A DNA stretch of 64,000 nt from Prauserella alba (GCF_024171735.1 NZ_JAMTCH010000006.1:248001-312000), one strand, 5' to 3'. Positions 17,059 to 26,787 are shown, counted from the stretch's first letter. Notes: a model not told the origin generated them from the sequence alone. Program-made: numbers and translations.

Positions 17059-17622
17059 TCACATCGCCCGTAGCGCGTACAGCGCGATCCCGGCCGCGAC
17101 GCTCACGTTCAGCGAACTCTTCCTGCCGAACATGGGGATCTCCAGCAGCAGGTCGCACCGGGAGCGGAGGTCCGGGTCGATGCCGCGCACCTCGTCGCCC
17201 AGCACCAGTGCAACCTTGGGCCCCGGCGAGTAGTCGCCCAGCGTCACCGCGTCCGGGTCGATCTCCAGGCCGGCGACCGTGTAGCCGTCCTCGTGCAGCG
17301 AATCGAGCAGGGCGTGGACGTCGTCGTGCCGCCGCAGCGGCATGGTGCGTTCGGCGCCCGCGGCGGCCTTGGCGAGCCGCCGGGTCTGCCGGGCCGCCAG
17401 CACGGGGTCCCGCTCGTCGTCCGGGTGCTGCGGGTACGGCGTGAACCCGGTGACATGAACGGTGTCCACGGCGAAGACCTCACCGGTGCGCAGCAGCGAA
17501 CCGACGTTGTGCGCCGAACGCAAGTTGTGCGCGACCACCACGATGCCGCGCTGTTCGAACGTGCCCTGCTGCCCGAACGTGCCCTGCTGTCCGGAGGTGT
17601 CGGTCTGACCGGAAGTGCTCAC
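17059..17622 (-). CDS. TrmH/SpoU family RNA methyltransferase
   Basis: A 187-residue SPOUT methyltransferase, which 2'-O-methylates tRNA or rRNA with SAM. Motif 1 is HNLRSAHNVGSLLRTGEVF, motif 2 VALVLGDEVRGID and motif 3 IPMFGRKSSLNVSVAAGIALY, the latter with the SLNVSVA knot. There is no extra RNA-binding domain. The N-terminal 25 residues are a low-complexity Gly/Gln/Thr stretch encoded by an imperfect 18-base tandem duplication, so a downstream start at the core is possible. Exact target nucleotide unknown. Confidence 0.88.
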   Translation of the reverse strand: MSTSGQTDTSGQQGTFGQQGTFEQRGIVVVAHNLRSAHNVGSLLRTGEVFAVDTVHVTGFTPYPQHPDDERDPVLAARQTRRLAKAAAGAERTMPLRRHDDVHALLDSLHEDGYTVAGLEIDPDAVTLGDYSPGPKVALVLGDEVRGIDPDLRSRCDLLLEIPMFGRKSSLNVSVAAGIALYALRAM

Positions 17623-17668
17623 GGCGCAGGAACACTAGCAGGCCGCGGCAGACCCGCCGGGGCGGCAC

Positions 17669-18691
17669 TCACGGCGTCAGCAGTGCTTTGATGGCGCGCC
17701 GTTCGTCCATGGCACGGTAGGCTTCGGCTGCCTGGTCCAGGGGCAGTTCGAGGTCGAACACCTTCCCCGGGTCGATCTCCCGCTTCCAGATGCGGTCGAT
17801 CAGCTCGGGCAGGAACCGGCGCACCGGTGCCGGACCGCCGTGCAGATGCACGTGGGAGAAGAACAGCTCCACCCCGGGCAGTGAGACGTCGTGCGCGACA
17901 CCGACGTAGCCGACGTGCCCGCCCGGCCGGGCCGAGCGGATGGCCTGCATCATCGACTCCTGCGTACCCACGGCCTCGACGACGCTGTGCGCACCGAACC
18001 CACCGGTCAGCTCGTGCACCCGCGTCACGCCCTCGTTGCCGCGTTCGGTCACGATGTCGCTCGCCCCGAATTCCCTGGCCAGTCGCTGCCGGGGTTCGTG
18101 GCGGCTCATCGCGATGATGCGCTCGGCACCGAGCTGCTTGGCCGCCAGCACCGCGAGCAGCCCGACCGCGCCGTCACCGACCACCGCGACGGCCTTGCCC
18201 GGCCCGACCTCCGCGGCCACGGCGCCGAACCAGCCCGTGCCGAGAACGTCCGAGGCTGCCAGCAGACCGGGAATCATGTCGGCGGGCGGCATGGCGGGCG
18301 TCGGCACGAGCGTGCCGTCGGCGTGCGGAACGCGGACCAATTCGGCCTGCGTGCCGATCGAACCCATGATCACGCTGTACGGACAGGACGGCTGATAACC
18401 GGACCGGCAGATCTCACACGTGTTGTCGGAGGCGAAGAACGACCCGACCACGAACTGACCCGGGGAAATGCCCTTCACCGCACCGCCCACCTGCTCGACG
18501 ACACCGACGTACTCGTGGCCCATCGGCGTGGCGCCACCCACGGGCTCGATACCGCGGTAGGGCCACAGGTCCGAGCCGCACACACACGCCGCCGACAACC
18601 GGAGGACGGCGTCCGTCGGCTCGACCAGCCGGGCATCCTCCCGCTCCTCGACCCGCACGTCACCCGGTGCGTACATGACAGCGCCACGCAT
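17669..18691 (-). CDS. Zinc-dependent alcohol dehydrogenase family protein
   Basis: A 340-residue medium-chain dehydrogenase. The catalytic zinc site is seen in CVCGSDLWPYRG (Cys) and GHEYVGVVEQVG (His-Glu). The structural zinc lobe is reduced to CEICRSGYQPSC, with fewer cysteines than horse-liver-type enzymes. The nucleotide fold has VVGDGAVGLLAVLAAKQLGA. It resembles Zn-dependent dehydrogenases annotated as IMP/sorbitol-like of unknown substrate. GAGGAG lies seven bases before the ATG. It is divergent from the nrdAB riboswitch region. Confidence 0.87.
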   Translation of the reverse strand: MRGAVMYAPGDVRVEEREDARLVEPTDAVLRLSAACVCGSDLWPYRGIEPVGGATPMGHEYVGVVEQVGGAVKGISPGQFVVGSFFASDNTCEICRSGYQPSCPYSVIMGSIGTQAELVRVPHADGTLVPTPAMPPADMIPGLLAASDVLGTGWFGAVAAEVGPGKAVAVVGDGAVGLLAVLAAKQLGAERIIAMSRHEPRQRLAREFGASDIVTERGNEGVTRVHELTGGFGAHSVVEAVGTQESMMQAIRSARPGGHVGYVGVAHDVSLPGVELFFSHVHLHGGPAPVRRFLPELIDRIWKREIDPGKVFDLELPLDQAAEAYRAMDERRAIKALLTP

Positions 18692-19022
18692 GGTGCAACT
18701 CCTCGCTCTGCCGTGAGGGGCCGCCGCGGTCGTACTATCGGCGGCGTCACCGCGATCGCCGGAAGCGGTGACCTCCCCAGTGGACCACCGCCGCACGGGT
18801 CGTGCGAGGTATCGCCGATCCGGGGACCGCCGGTCCCCCTCATTACCGCGGCACGGTGGAAGCGTCACCGGAACCGAGTGCCCGCATCGGAACACGGCCC
18901 GGCGCCGGTGATGCAGGCCCCGCCGTGCACCTCGAACAGTGGCCGCCGCTGTGCGCTGTCGGCCCGATCCGGCCGTGAGTACCGCTACGACACGCCCATC
19001 TTGGGCAATGCAGAAGTGTTGA
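18692..19022. other. Intergenic region before nrdAB leader
   Basis: About 330 bases divergent between the alcohol dehydrogenase and the nrdAB leader. No convincing gene is seen. It must hold both promoters. The last 60 bases are less GC-rich and lead into the NrdR-like box. Confidence 0.5.
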
Positions 19023-19038
19023 TCACAAGATGTAGTAT
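19023..19038. promoter_or_regulatory. Candidate NrdR box and -10 of nrdAB
   Basis: TCACAAGATGTAGTAT agrees with the NrdR consensus ACACWATATATWGTGT, as I recall it, at 12 of 16 positions. TAGTAT at 19033-19038 could be the -10 hexamer, which NrdR would cover. NrdR boxes usually come in pairs 31-32 bases apart; I find no second good copy upstream, so the call is tentative. Confidence 0.45.
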
Positions 19039-19044
19039 TGCCAC

Positions 19045-19260
19045 TGCTGGTGGTCCACGGAGTCTGCAACGGCTTCGTGGGGCAAGAGGGAACCCGGTGG
19101 AAATCCGGGACTGCCCCGCAGCGGTGAGCGGGAACGACAGCCGTCACAGGCACTGGACACCACACGGTCCGGGAAGCGACGGCCGGTAGGTCGGCACACG
19201 GTGCCGGTGCCCGCGAGTCCGAAGACCTGCCATCGGTGCGCGCACACCCGTGCGCGCTGT
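19045..19260 (+). ncRNA. Cobalamin (B12) riboswitch upstream of nrdAB
   Basis: The leader contains the conserved cobalamin aptamer: GGCAAGAGGGAACCCGGTG, the GACTGCCCCGCAGCGGTGAG core, and the B12 box AGTCCGAAGACCTGCC at 19216-19231. A perfect eight-base-pair hairpin with a four-base loop follows (19238-19257). Downstream, CCTCGCG at 19267-19273 is complementary to CGCGAGG at 19362-19368 in the ribosome-binding region, which suggests control of translation. B12 should switch off this B12-independent reductase, as reported for the Streptomyces nrdABS operon. Confidence 0.95.
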
Positions 19261-19378
19261 CCCGGGCCTCGCGGGAGGGCTGACGCGGACGACGAACGAC
19301 GGCAGGGTCCGTGCTCCGATTCGTCGCACGTCCAGCTGCTCGCGAGCGCCCTCCACGACCTCGCGAGGAGAGAGTGAC

Positions 19379-21979
19379 GTGACTCAACGTGCCACCGCCG
19401 TGTCCCCCACCGCACCGGAATCACCGCCCGCCGTTCGACGCCGGCAACACCACGACCCGCCGTCCGACGGCGCCACCGGATCGGACGCGGCGCACACTCC
19501 CCGCCTGACGATCACCGATGCGGCCGGACACACCCGCTCCCTCGACTGGACGCGGGTGTGCGCGCTGGTCGAACAGGCGAGCTCCGACCTGTCCGATGTG
19601 GATGTTCCCGCCGTACTGCGGGAACTACGACGCGGCCTCTACGACGGAATGACCACGGCCGAGCTCGACCAAGCCCTCGTCATGGCCGCACGCACATTCG
19701 TCGAGCGTGCCCCTGAGTACTCGCGGGTCAGCGCGCGCCTGCTGCTGGACACGCTGCGGCGCGAAGCGCTGTCGTTCATCGCGGGCGCACCGGAGGAGGC
19801 GGACCAGGAACAGATCCGTGGCCGCTACCCCACCTACTTCGCGGATTACGTGCGGCGCGGCGTCGAACTGGGGGCGCTCGACCCCGAGCTGGCGACCTTC
19901 GACCTGGAGCGCCTCGGCGACGCGCTCGACGCGGACCGGGATCTCCGTTTCGACTTCCTCGGGCTCCAGACGCTCTACGACCGCTACCTCCTGCACCACG
20001 ACGGCACCCGATTCGAGCTGCCGCAGGCGTTCTTCATGCGCGTGGCCATGGGCCTCGCGCTGCGCGAGGACGACCGGGAGGAGCGGGCGGTCGAGTTCTA
20101 CCTGCTGCTGTCGTCGTTCGACTTCATGTGCTCGACACCGACGCTGTTCAACGCGGGAACCACCCGTCCCCAGCTCTCGTCGTGCTTCCTGACCACCGTC
20201 AGCGACGATCTGGACTCGATCTTCCAGGCGTACCGCAACAACGCACTGCTCGCGAAGTACTCGGGCGGGCTCGGCAACGACTGGACCCCGGTGCGCGGCA
20301 TGGGCGCCCACATCAACGGCACCAACGGGACCTCGCAGGGCCTGATTCCGTTCCTGAAGATCGCGGGTGACACCGCGGTTGCGGTCAACCAGGGCGGCAA
20401 ACGCAAGGGTGCGGCGTGTGCGTACCTCGAGACCTGGCACATCGACATCGACGAGTTCCTGGAGCTGCGCAAGAACACCGGCGACGACCGGCGGCGCACG
20501 CACGACATGAACACCGCGAACTGGGTGCCGGACGAGTTCCTGCGCCGTGTCGAGGCCGACGCCGAGTGGACGCTGTTCTCCCCGGACGAAACGCCCGACC
20601 TGCACGAGGTCTACGGCACCGAGTTCGACGAACGCTACCGTGCCTACGAGGCCGCGGCCGACCGCGGCGAAGTGGCGGTGTTCCGCCGCGTGCGTGCCGT
20701 GGAACTGTGGCGGCGGATGCTGACGATGCTCTTCGAGACCGGGCATCCGTGGATCACGTTCAAGGATCCGTGCAACCTGCGCTCCCCGCAGCAGCACGCC
20801 GGCGTCGTGCACTCGTCGAACCTGTGCACCGAGATCACCCTCAACACGGCCGCCGACGAGGTCGCCGTCTGCAACCTCGGCTCGATCAACCTCGCCGCGC
20901 ACGTCACGGCCGACGGCCTCGACCGACCCCGGCTGGAGCGCACGACCCGCACGGCGGTGCGCATGCTCGACAACGTCATCGACATCAACTTCTACACGAT
21001 TCCCGAGGCCAGTCGGTCGAATCTGACACACCGGCCGATCGGGCTCGGGCTCATGGGATACGCCGATGCGCTGTTCCGGCAGCGGATCCCGATGTCCTCG
21101 CCGGAGGCGGTGACCTTCGCCGACCGCAGTACGGAGCTGATCTCGTATCACGCGATCGCGGCCTCGGCCGACCTGGCGGTGGAGCGTGGGCGTTACGAGT
21201 CCTTCGACGGATCGTTGTGGAGCCGCGGGATCCTGCCACTCGACTCACTGCGGCTGCTGGAGGACGCCCGCGGCGGTGACGTCCAGCTCGACCACTCATC
21301 CACTCTGGACTGGGATGCGCTGCGGACCCGGGTGCGCGAACGGGGAATGCGCAACTCGAACGTCATGGCCGTCGCGCCGACGGCGACGATCTCCAACATC
21401 TGCGGCGTCGCCCAGTCGATCGAACCGCTCTACCGGAACCTCTACGTGAAGGCGAACATGTCCGGCGACTTCACCTCGATCAACCCGTCGCTGGTCGACG
21501 ACCTTCGGCAACGCGGTCTGTGGGACGAGACGATGGTGGCCGAGCTGAAGTACTTCGACGGCAGCCTCGGTGAGATCGACCGTGTCCCCGCCGAGCTCAA
21601 AGAGCTCTACGCGACCGCATTCGAGATCGACTCGTCGTGGCTCGTCGCCGCCGCCGCGCGCCGGCAGAAGTGGATCGATCAGGCACAGTCGCTGAATCTC
21701 TACGTCGCGGGCGCCAGCGGTCGCAAGCTCGACGAGCTGTACCGCCTCGCGTGGCGCCACGGCCTCAAGACCACGTACTACCTGCGATCCACCGGGGCCA
21801 CCCACGTCGAGAAGAGCACGCTGCGCGGCACCGACGGCAGGCTCAACGCGGTTCCGGCCGAGCCGTCGGCGGCGCCGACGGGGCAGCCGACACCGTCGGC
21901 CGTGGACCCACCCGGCGCGTTTCCGACTCCGGACAGCGCCTGCTCGGTCGAGGACCCCGAATGCGAAGCCTGCCAGTGA
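19379..21979 (+). CDS. nrdA: Class I ribonucleotide reductase, alpha subunit
   Basis: An 866-residue catalytic subunit that reduces ribonucleoside diphosphates. An ATP-cone-like region covers about residues 45-135. Active-site cysteines are in [18 protein letters not shown] (with the N-x-C-x-E triad) and [11 protein letters not shown]; the radical-transfer tyrosine pair is in [12 protein letters not shown]; the C-terminal redox pair is in PECEACQ. The GTG at 19379 follows GAGGAGAGAG at good spacing; the protein begins with about 30 disordered residues. It needs the NrdB encoded next. The riboswitch leader makes it B12-repressed. Confidence 0.94.
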   Translation: MTQRATAVSPTAPESPPAVRRRQHHDPPSDGATGSDAAHTPRLTITDAAGHTRSLDWTRVCALVEQASSDLSDVDVPAVLRELRRGLYDGMTTAELDQALVMAARTFVERAPEYSRVSARLLLDTLRREALSFIAGAPEEADQEQIRGRYPTYFADYVRRGVELGALDPELATFDLERLGDALDADRDLRFDFLGLQTLYDRYLLHHDGTRFELPQAFFMRVAMGLALREDDREERAVEFYLLLSSFDFMCSTPTLFNAGTTRPQLSSCFLTTVSDDLDSIFQAYRNNALLAKYSGGLGNDWTPVRGMGAHINGTNGTSQGLIPFLKIAGDTAVAVNQGGKRKGAACAYLETWHIDIDEFLELRKNTGDDRRRTHDMNTANWVPDEFLRRVEADAEWTLFSPDETPDLHEVYGTEFDERYRAYEAAADRGEVAVFRRVRAVELWRRMLTMLFETGHPWITFKDPCNLRSPQQHAGVVHSSNLCTEITLNTAADEVAVCNLGSINLAAHVTADGLDRPRLERTTRTAVRMLDNVIDINFYTIPEASRSNLTHRPIGLGLMGYADALFRQRIPMSSPEAVTFADRSTELISYHAIAASADLAVERGRYESFDGSLWSRGILPLDSLRLLEDARGGDVQLDHSSTLDWDALRTRVRERGMRNSNVMAVAPTATISNICGVAQSIEPLYRNLYVKANMSGDFTSINPSLVDDLRQRGLWDETMVAELKYFDGSLGEIDRVPAELKELYATAFEIDSSWLVAAAARRQKWIDQAQSLNLYVAGASGRKLDELYRLAWRHGLKTTYYLRSTGATHVEKSTLRGTDGRLNAVPAEPSAAPTGQPTPSAVDPPGAFPTPDSACSVEDPECEACQ

Positions 21980-22029
21980 CGAGCACGCGAGACCACAAGA
22001 CACCGCAGGTGACCACGGAAGCGAGTGCC

Positions 22030-23109
22030 ATGACCGTCCAACCCACCTCCGCCACGGCGACGACCGGGCTCGGCGCGATCGACCGGGGCGCGGGTCGCGT
22101 CGACGTCGGCGAGAAGTCGATGATCAACGCGCGTGCCGACGTCAACCAGCTGTTGCCGATGAAGTACGGCTGGGCGTGGCAGAAGTACCTCGCCGGCTGT
22201 GCCAATCACTGGATGCCGACCGAGGTGTCGATGCAGGCCGACATCGCACTGTGGAAGTCCCGCGACGGACTGACCGACGACGAACGCCTGATGCTCACGC
22301 GCAACCTGGGATTCTTCGCCACCGCGGAATCGCTCGTGGCCAACAACATCGTGCTCGCGGTGTACCGCCACATCACCAACCCCGAGTGCCGGCAGTACCT
22401 GCTGCGGCAGGCCTTCGAGGAGGCCGTGCACACGCACACGTTCCAGTACATCTGCGAGAGCCTCGGGCTCGACGAGGGCGAGCTGTTCAACGCCTACCGC
22501 GAGATCCCGTCGATTGCCGACAAGGACTCGTGGGCACTGCGCTACACCCAGAACCTCGAGAATCCCGACTTCACGACCGGCACCCCCGAGGCCGACCAGG
22601 CGTTCCTGCGTGACCTCGTCGCCTTCTACGTGATCTTCGAAGGCATGTGGTTCTACACCGGTTTCGCGCAGATCCTGTCGCTGGGCAGGCGCAACAAGAT
22701 GGTCGGCATCGCCGAGCAGTACCAGTACATCCTGCGCGACGAGTCGATCCACCTGAACTTCGGCATCGACTGCATCAACCAGATCAAGCTCGAGAATCCG
22801 CACCTGTGGAGCCCGGAGTTCCAGGAGGAAGTGCGGCGGATGCTGACCGAGGCGTGCGAGCTGGAGATCGCCTACGGCCGCGACACCATGCCCCGCGGCA
22901 TCCTCGGGCTCAACGCCGAGCTGTGCGCGCAGTACATGCACTTCATCACCAACCGCCGGTGTGACCAACTGGGACTGCGACCGGTGTTCGCCGAGGTCGA
23001 CAACCCGTTCCCGTGGCTGTCGGAGGCGATGGATCTGCAGAAGGAGAAGAATTTCTTCGAGACCAGGGTGATCGAGTACCAATCGGGCTCGAGCCTCGAC
23101 TGGGACTGA
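22030..23109 (+). CDS. nrdB: Ribonucleotide reductase beta subunit with Phe at the radical position (class Ic-like)
   Basis: A 359-residue R2-type ferritin-fold protein that supplies the radical or oxidising cofactor to NrdA. Metal ligands are seen at Glu100 (FFATAESL), Glu131 and His134 ([10 protein letters not shown]), in the [10 protein letters not shown] helix, and in [10 protein letters not shown]. The position four after His134, normally the radical tyrosine, is Phe138. Phe there, together with Glu rather than Asp as the first ligand, matches the Mn/Fe class Ic enzyme of Chlamydia. An in-frame ATG at 21961, overlapping nrdA, is an alternative start with a weak GAGGA. It is co-transcribed with nrdA; no nrdS-like gene follows. 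Confidence 0.92.
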   Translation: MTVQPTSATATTGLGAIDRGAGRVDVGEKSMINARADVNQLLPMKYGWAWQKYLAGCANHWMPTEVSMQADIALWKSRDGLTDDERLMLTRNLGFFATAESLVANNIVLAVYRHITNPECRQYLLRQAFEEAVHTHTFQYICESLGLDEGELFNAYREIPSIADKDSWALRYTQNLENPDFTTGTPEADQAFLRDLVAFYVIFEGMWFYTGFAQILSLGRRNKMVGIAEQYQYILRDESIHLNFGIDCINQIKLENPHLWSPEFQEEVRRMLTEACELEIAYGRDTMPRGILGLNAELCAQYMHFITNRRCDQLGLRPVFAEVDNPFPWLSEAMDLQKEKNFFETRVIEYQSGSSLDWD

Positions 23110-23119
23110 GACCCGCGTC

Positions 23120-23160
23120 GGGACCCGGGCCGGCCCGCCCCGCCGTCCGGTCCGGGTCCC
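23120..23160 (+). terminator. Terminator-like hairpin after nrdB
   Basis: GGGACCCGG (23120-23128) pairs perfectly with CCGGGTCCC (23152-23160) across a GC-rich 23-base loop, starting 11 bases after the nrdB stop. A second small dyad TCCCGAT-G-ATCGGGA lies at 23210-23224. Confidence 0.5.
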
Positions 23161-23295
23161 TCGGTGCACATCGGATCCACGGTTCGTTGTGATCGACATC
23201 TCCGCCACCTCCCGATGATCGGGAATGCCGACGTCGCGGGCCGTGCCGGACCGGACGGTGGCCACCGCGCGCTCCGTGCGGTGGCCCGTGCGGGC

Positions 23296-23323
23296 TTGTC
23301 ATGGGGCCGACCGCGACTAGGCT
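23296..23323 (+). promoter_or_regulatory. Candidate promoter of metE leader
   Basis: TTGTCA (23296-23301) and TAGGCT (23318-23323) are separated by 16 bases and lie about 20-60 bases before the cobalamin aptamer, the expected place for the metE promoter. Not tested. Confidence 0.45.
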
Positions 23324-23344
23324 GGCGGTGCTGGTGGTTCGCCC

Positions 23345-23565
23345 GTTCCCGATCACGACCCGGTCGCGTCGGGTGCGGACGAGGCAAGAGGGAACCCGGT
23401 GCGAATCCGGGACTGCCCCGCAGCGGTGAGCGGGAACGACAGCCGTCAGAAGCACTGGACCTCGATCCGGGAAGCGACGGCCGGTAGGAATCCCGGCGTA
23501 CAGCGCCGGAAACGCCCGTGAGTCCGAAGACCTGCCACCGGTACGTGCGCCACGGCGCGCGTGGT
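23345..23565 (+). ncRNA. Cobalamin (B12) riboswitch upstream of metE
   Basis: The aptamer core 23383-23448 is almost identical to 19081-19146 of the nrdAB leader (about two differences in 66 bases), and the B12 box AGTCCGAAGACCTGCC recurs at 23521-23536. The following hairpin (23543-23562) has the same size and place as in the first leader, with one G-U pair. TCTCGCG at 23572-23578 can pair with CGCGAGG at 23675-23681 beside the ribosome site. B12 binding should lower MetE synthesis. Confidence 0.95.
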
Positions 23566-23689
23566 CCGAGGTCTCGCGGGAGGACCTGACGGACGACCGG
23601 CTCGGGTGGCGAGGTGTGCCGCTCTCCGGTCGGCGTGTCCTCCTCGAAGGCCTCGGCGTCCGTATCGTCGAGCTCGCGAGGAGAGAGCC

Positions 23690-25975
23690 TTGACCGGCAC
23701 CATCGGATCCACCGTCCTGGGATATCCCCGTATCGGCCCCGACCGGGAACTCAAACGTGCCCTGGAGAAATACTGGTCGGCCGAGACCGGCGAAGCCGAC
23801 CTGCGTGACGTCGCGCGGACGCTCCGAGTCGACTCCTGGCACGCACTGCACGACGCCGGGCTCGACTCGGTTCCCGGCAACACGTTCTCCTACTACGACC
23901 AGGTCCTGGACACCGCCGTCACGGTCGACGCCGTTCCGCACCGTTACCGCAAGCTGGGCCTGAACCCGCTGGACACGTATTTCGCCATGGCACGCGGCGT
24001 GGAATCGACGCCGCCGTTGGAAATGACGAAGTGGTTCGACACCAACTACCACTACCTCGTTCCGGAGATCGGACCGGACACTGCGTTCTCGCTGGCGGAC
24101 CGGACACCGGTCGAACAGTTCCGCGAGGCCGCGGAACTCGGCATCACGACCCGCCCGGTGCTCGTGGGACCGCTGACGTTTCTGTTGCTGTCCAAACCGG
24201 ACGACGACGCACCGAACGGGTTCCGACCGCTGGACCGGCTCGACGACCTCGTCGACGTCTACGCCGCACTGCTCGCCGAGCTCCGGCGTGCCGGGGCGGA
24301 GTGGGTCCAGCTCGACGAACCCGCATTCGCGGCCGACCGCACGCAGGCCGAACTGGACGCGCTGCGGGAAACCTACCGCCGGCTCGGTGGCCTGTCCGAA
24401 CGGCCGAAGCTCCTCGTCGCGGGCTACTTCGGCGACCTCGGCGACGGCCTGGAGGTGCTGGCCTCCTCCCCTGTCGACGGCGTCGCGGTCGACCTCGTCA
24501 CCGGCCCCGCCACCGTCGGCGCGCTGCCGACACTGACCGGCCTGCAGGACAAGACCCTGGTCGCAGGACTGGTCGACGGCCGCAACATCTGGCGCACCGA
24601 CCTCGACAAGGCGCTCGCCACGGCGGCGAAACTGCTGGGCAGTGCCGGAGAGCTGGCCGTCGGCACATCGTGCTCGCTGCTGCACGTGCCCTACGACGTC
24701 GAGCCCGAGGACATCGATCCCCAGGTCAAATCCTGGCTGGCGTTCGCGATCCAGAAGGTGCGCGAGGTGGTCACCCTGGGCAGGGCCTTGCGCGAAGGCC
24801 GGGACGTGGTGGCCACCGACCTCGGCGCCGCGCGTGCCGCGATCGCCGACCGAGCCACCGCGGACCGGGTACGGGACTCCGAGGTGCGATCACGGGTGGC
24901 GGCGCTGCGCCCCGAGGACTCCCGGCGCGCCGACTATCCGGTGCGCCGCGACGCACAGGCCGCGGCGCTGGCGCTGCCACCACTGCCCACCACCACGATC
25001 GGCTCGTTCCCGCAGACCACCGACGTCCGCAGGGCTCGCGCGGAACTGCGCCGCGGCAGCATCGACGAGGCCGCCTACCGCCTGCGGATGCGCGAGGAGA
25101 TCGAGCGGGTGATCCGGCTGCAGGAGGATCTCGGCCTGGACGTGCTCGTCCACGGTGAACCCGAGCGCGGCGACATGGTGCAGTACTTCTCCGAGTATCT
25201 GGAGGGCTTCGTCTCCACCCGTCACGGCTGGGTGCAGTCCTACGGCTCCCGGTGCGTGCGCCCGCCGATCCTGTTCGGCGACGTCTCACGGCCTGCGGCG
25301 ATGACCGTCGACTGGACGACCTACGCCCAGGGACTGACGTCGAAACCCGTCAAGGGCATGCTCACCGGCCCGGTCACGATCCTGGCGTGGTCGTTCGTCC
25401 GCGACGACCAGCCGCTCGGGGACACGGCCAGACAGGTGGCGCTCGCGATCCGAGACGAGGTGTGCGACCTCGAAGCGACCGGCATCGGTGTGGTGCAGGT
25501 CGACGAACCCGCGCTGCGGGAGCTGCTGCCGCTGCGGGCGGCACAGCAGCAGCAGTACCTGGACTGGGCCGTCGAATCGTTCCGGCTCGCGACCGCGGGC
25601 GTGGCCGACGCCACCCAGATCCACACTCACCTGTGCTACTCGGAGTTCGGCGACGTCATCGACGCGATCGTGGCACTCGACGCCGACGTGACCAGCATCG
25701 AGGCCGCTCGCTCGCGCATGGAGGTCCTCGGTGACCTGAGCGACGTCGGCTACGCCAAGGGCGTCGGACCGGGCGTCTACGACATCCACTCCCCGCGCGT
25801 GCCCGAATCGGCCGAGATCACCGACCTGCTGCGGGCCGCGTTGCAGGCCGTGCCCGCCGAGCGGCTGTGGGTCAATCCGGACTGCGGACTCAAGACCCGC
25901 GGTTACACCGAGGTCGAACACGCGCTGCGGAACATGCTCGGCGCGACCACCCGAGCACGCGCGGCACTGAGCTGA
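23690..25975 (+). CDS. metE: Cobalamin-independent methionine synthase
   Basis: A 761-residue MetE, which transfers a methyl group from 5-methyl-tetrahydrofolate-polyglutamate to homocysteine. The N-terminal barrel starts [20 protein letters not shown]; the catalytic barrel starts [10 protein letters not shown]. Zinc ligands are the His-x-Cys of [10 protein letters not shown] and the cysteine of [11 protein letters not shown]. The TTG start is chosen because GAGGAGAGAG lies just before it, in the same arrangement as nrdA, and because homology begins there. The upstream B12 riboswitch implies that a B12-dependent MetH exists elsewhere in the genome. Confidence 0.95.
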   Translation: MTGTIGSTVLGYPRIGPDRELKRALEKYWSAETGEADLRDVARTLRVDSWHALHDAGLDSVPGNTFSYYDQVLDTAVTVDAVPHRYRKLGLNPLDTYFAMARGVESTPPLEMTKWFDTNYHYLVPEIGPDTAFSLADRTPVEQFREAAELGITTRPVLVGPLTFLLLSKPDDDAPNGFRPLDRLDDLVDVYAALLAELRRAGAEWVQLDEPAFAADRTQAELDALRETYRRLGGLSERPKLLVAGYFGDLGDGLEVLASSPVDGVAVDLVTGPATVGALPTLTGLQDKTLVAGLVDGRNIWRTDLDKALATAAKLLGSAGELAVGTSCSLLHVPYDVEPEDIDPQVKSWLAFAIQKVREVVTLGRALREGRDVVATDLGAARAAIADRATADRVRDSEVRSRVAALRPEDSRRADYPVRRDAQAAALALPPLPTTTIGSFPQTTDVRRARAELRRGSIDEAAYRLRMREEIERVIRLQEDLGLDVLVHGEPERGDMVQYFSEYLEGFVSTRHGWVQSYGSRCVRPPILFGDVSRPAAMTVDWTTYAQGLTSKPVKGMLTGPVTILAWSFVRDDQPLGDTARQVALAIRDEVCDLEATGIGVVQVDEPALRELLPLRAAQQQQYLDWAVESFRLATAGVADATQIHTHLCYSEFGDVIDAIVALDADVTSIEAARSRMEVLGDLSDVGYAKGVGPGVYDIHSPRVPESAEITDLLRAALQAVPAERLWVNPDCGLKTRGYTEVEHALRNMLGATTRARAALS

Positions 25976-26034
25976 TCGGCGCGGTGCTGATCGGCGCGTG
26001 CTGAGCTGATCGGCACTGTGCTGACCGGCGCGGT
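25971..26034. repeat. Four degenerate copies of a 15-base tandem repeat
   Basis: Units close to GCTGATCGGCGCGGT begin at 25971, 25986, 26005 and 26020, with small indels between them. The first unit includes the metE stop codon. The array separates metE from the convergent small gene and its hairpins. No function is evident. Confidence 0.7.
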
Positions 26035-26050
26035 GCGCGGGAACACCGGT

Positions 26051-26106
26051 GTGGGGCCGCCCTGCCGATCGGCGGCCCCACACCGCCCGGCCGGGCCGGG
26101 CGGTGT
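26051..26106. terminator. Two overlapping long hairpins between convergent genes
   Basis: Hairpin one pairs 26051-26061 with 26071-26081 (11 perfect base pairs). Hairpin two pairs 26080-26092 with 26094-26106 (13 perfect base pairs at DNA level, tight loop). They share two bases at 26080-26081. Placed between metE and the convergent 78-residue gene, they probably end transcription in both directions. Confidence 0.65.
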
Positions 26107-26114
26107 GGAAACGG

Positions 26115-26351
26115 CTACGGCGCGGCCGGTTCGACCGCGGCGTCGACCGCGCCGGACTTCACGTCGGACACGAGCACGGCGAGCTGCTCCCGGCTCATCT
26201 CGATCCGTTGCCCGAAGTCGTCGGTGATCACGATCCGCCGTTCCTCGTCGGCGTCCGGATCCACGTACAGCTCCGGGCACCCGCAGCTGCAGTTCCCGCA
26301 GAACGTCGCGATGTGCCGGAGGCCTCGTCGCGACGGGGCTTCGTTGTCCAT
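26115..26351 (-). CDS. Small cysteine-rich protein of unknown function
   Basis: A 78-residue protein I do not recognise beyond a general resemblance to small actinobacterial hypothetical proteins. The N-terminal third has FCGNCSCGCPELYVD, four cysteines in a compact CxxCxCxC pattern that suggests metal binding. The rest is acidic, with RRIVITDDFGQRIEMS resembling a small beta-hairpin domain. The ATG at 26351 has GGAG eight bases upstream; a GTG 15 bases earlier is possible. It is next to copZ and other copper genes, so metal binding or sensing is a reasonable guess only. Confidence 0.7.
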   Translation of the reverse strand: MDNEAPSRRGLRHIATFCGNCSCGCPELYVDPDADEERRIVITDDFGQRIEMSREQLAVLVSDVKSGAVDAAVEPAAP

Positions 26352-26395
26352 GGCTTGCTCCTTCACTCCTTCACTCCTTCGCCCGCCGAGCGCCG

Positions 26396-26602
26396 TCAGT
26401 CGACCAGCTCGTAGCCGGCCTCGGTGACCGCCCGGCCGATGGCCTCGAACGGCAGCGGCCGCTCGCTCGTCACCCGAACCTGCGCGGTCGCCAGGTCGAC
26501 ATCGACCTGCTCGATCCCGCTCACCGCGATCAGTTCCTCGGTCACCGATGCCGCGCAGTGGTTACACGTCATTCCTGCCACCGTGTATGTCGTCTGATTC
26601 AC
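26396..26602 (-). CDS. copZ: Copper chaperone, heavy-metal-associated domain
   Basis: A 68-residue HMA domain protein with the copper motif GMTCNHCAASV (MxCxxC) near residue 12 and the usual beta-alpha-beta-beta-alpha-beta length. It would carry Cu(I) to the copper ATPase encoded about 6 kb away. The start is GTG at 26602, preceded by GGAAGAA. It lies downstream of the His-rich membrane protein gene on the same strand. Confidence 0.92.
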   Translation of the reverse strand: MNQTTYTVAGMTCNHCAASVTEELIAVSGIEQVDVDLATAQVRVTSERPLPFEAIGRAVTEAGYELVD

Positions 26603-26787
26603 CGGTTCTTCCGTCCTCGTCGTCGTGGGTCCACACGCGACATGTCGGGCCAGTGACACCGCGAGTTCCCGGATGCCGGCGCCCGGTCCCGGATCGACCA
26701 CGATCGGATGAGTCGCCGCGTCACCGTCAACGGTGCGCCGGCGGCGCCGACACGGGTGACGCCCACCCAGTGCGAGGCTGCTCCGGG

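Noticed and set aside
18992-19007. Second NrdR box 31 bases upstream of the candidate
   Set aside because: Only five or six of 16 positions agree with the consensus.
19379-23109. B12-dependent (class II) ribonucleotide reductase explaining the riboswitch
   Set aside because: The second gene is a clear R2 ferritin-fold subunit and the first has class I motifs including the Tyr-Tyr pair and C-terminal cysteines. The riboswitch therefore represses a B12-independent enzyme.
23210-23224. TCCCGAT-G-ATCGGGA compared with the IclR dyads at 38025-38062
   Set aside because: The core is similar, but the location after nrdB has no link to the IclR genes and seven-base GC dyads arise often by chance.
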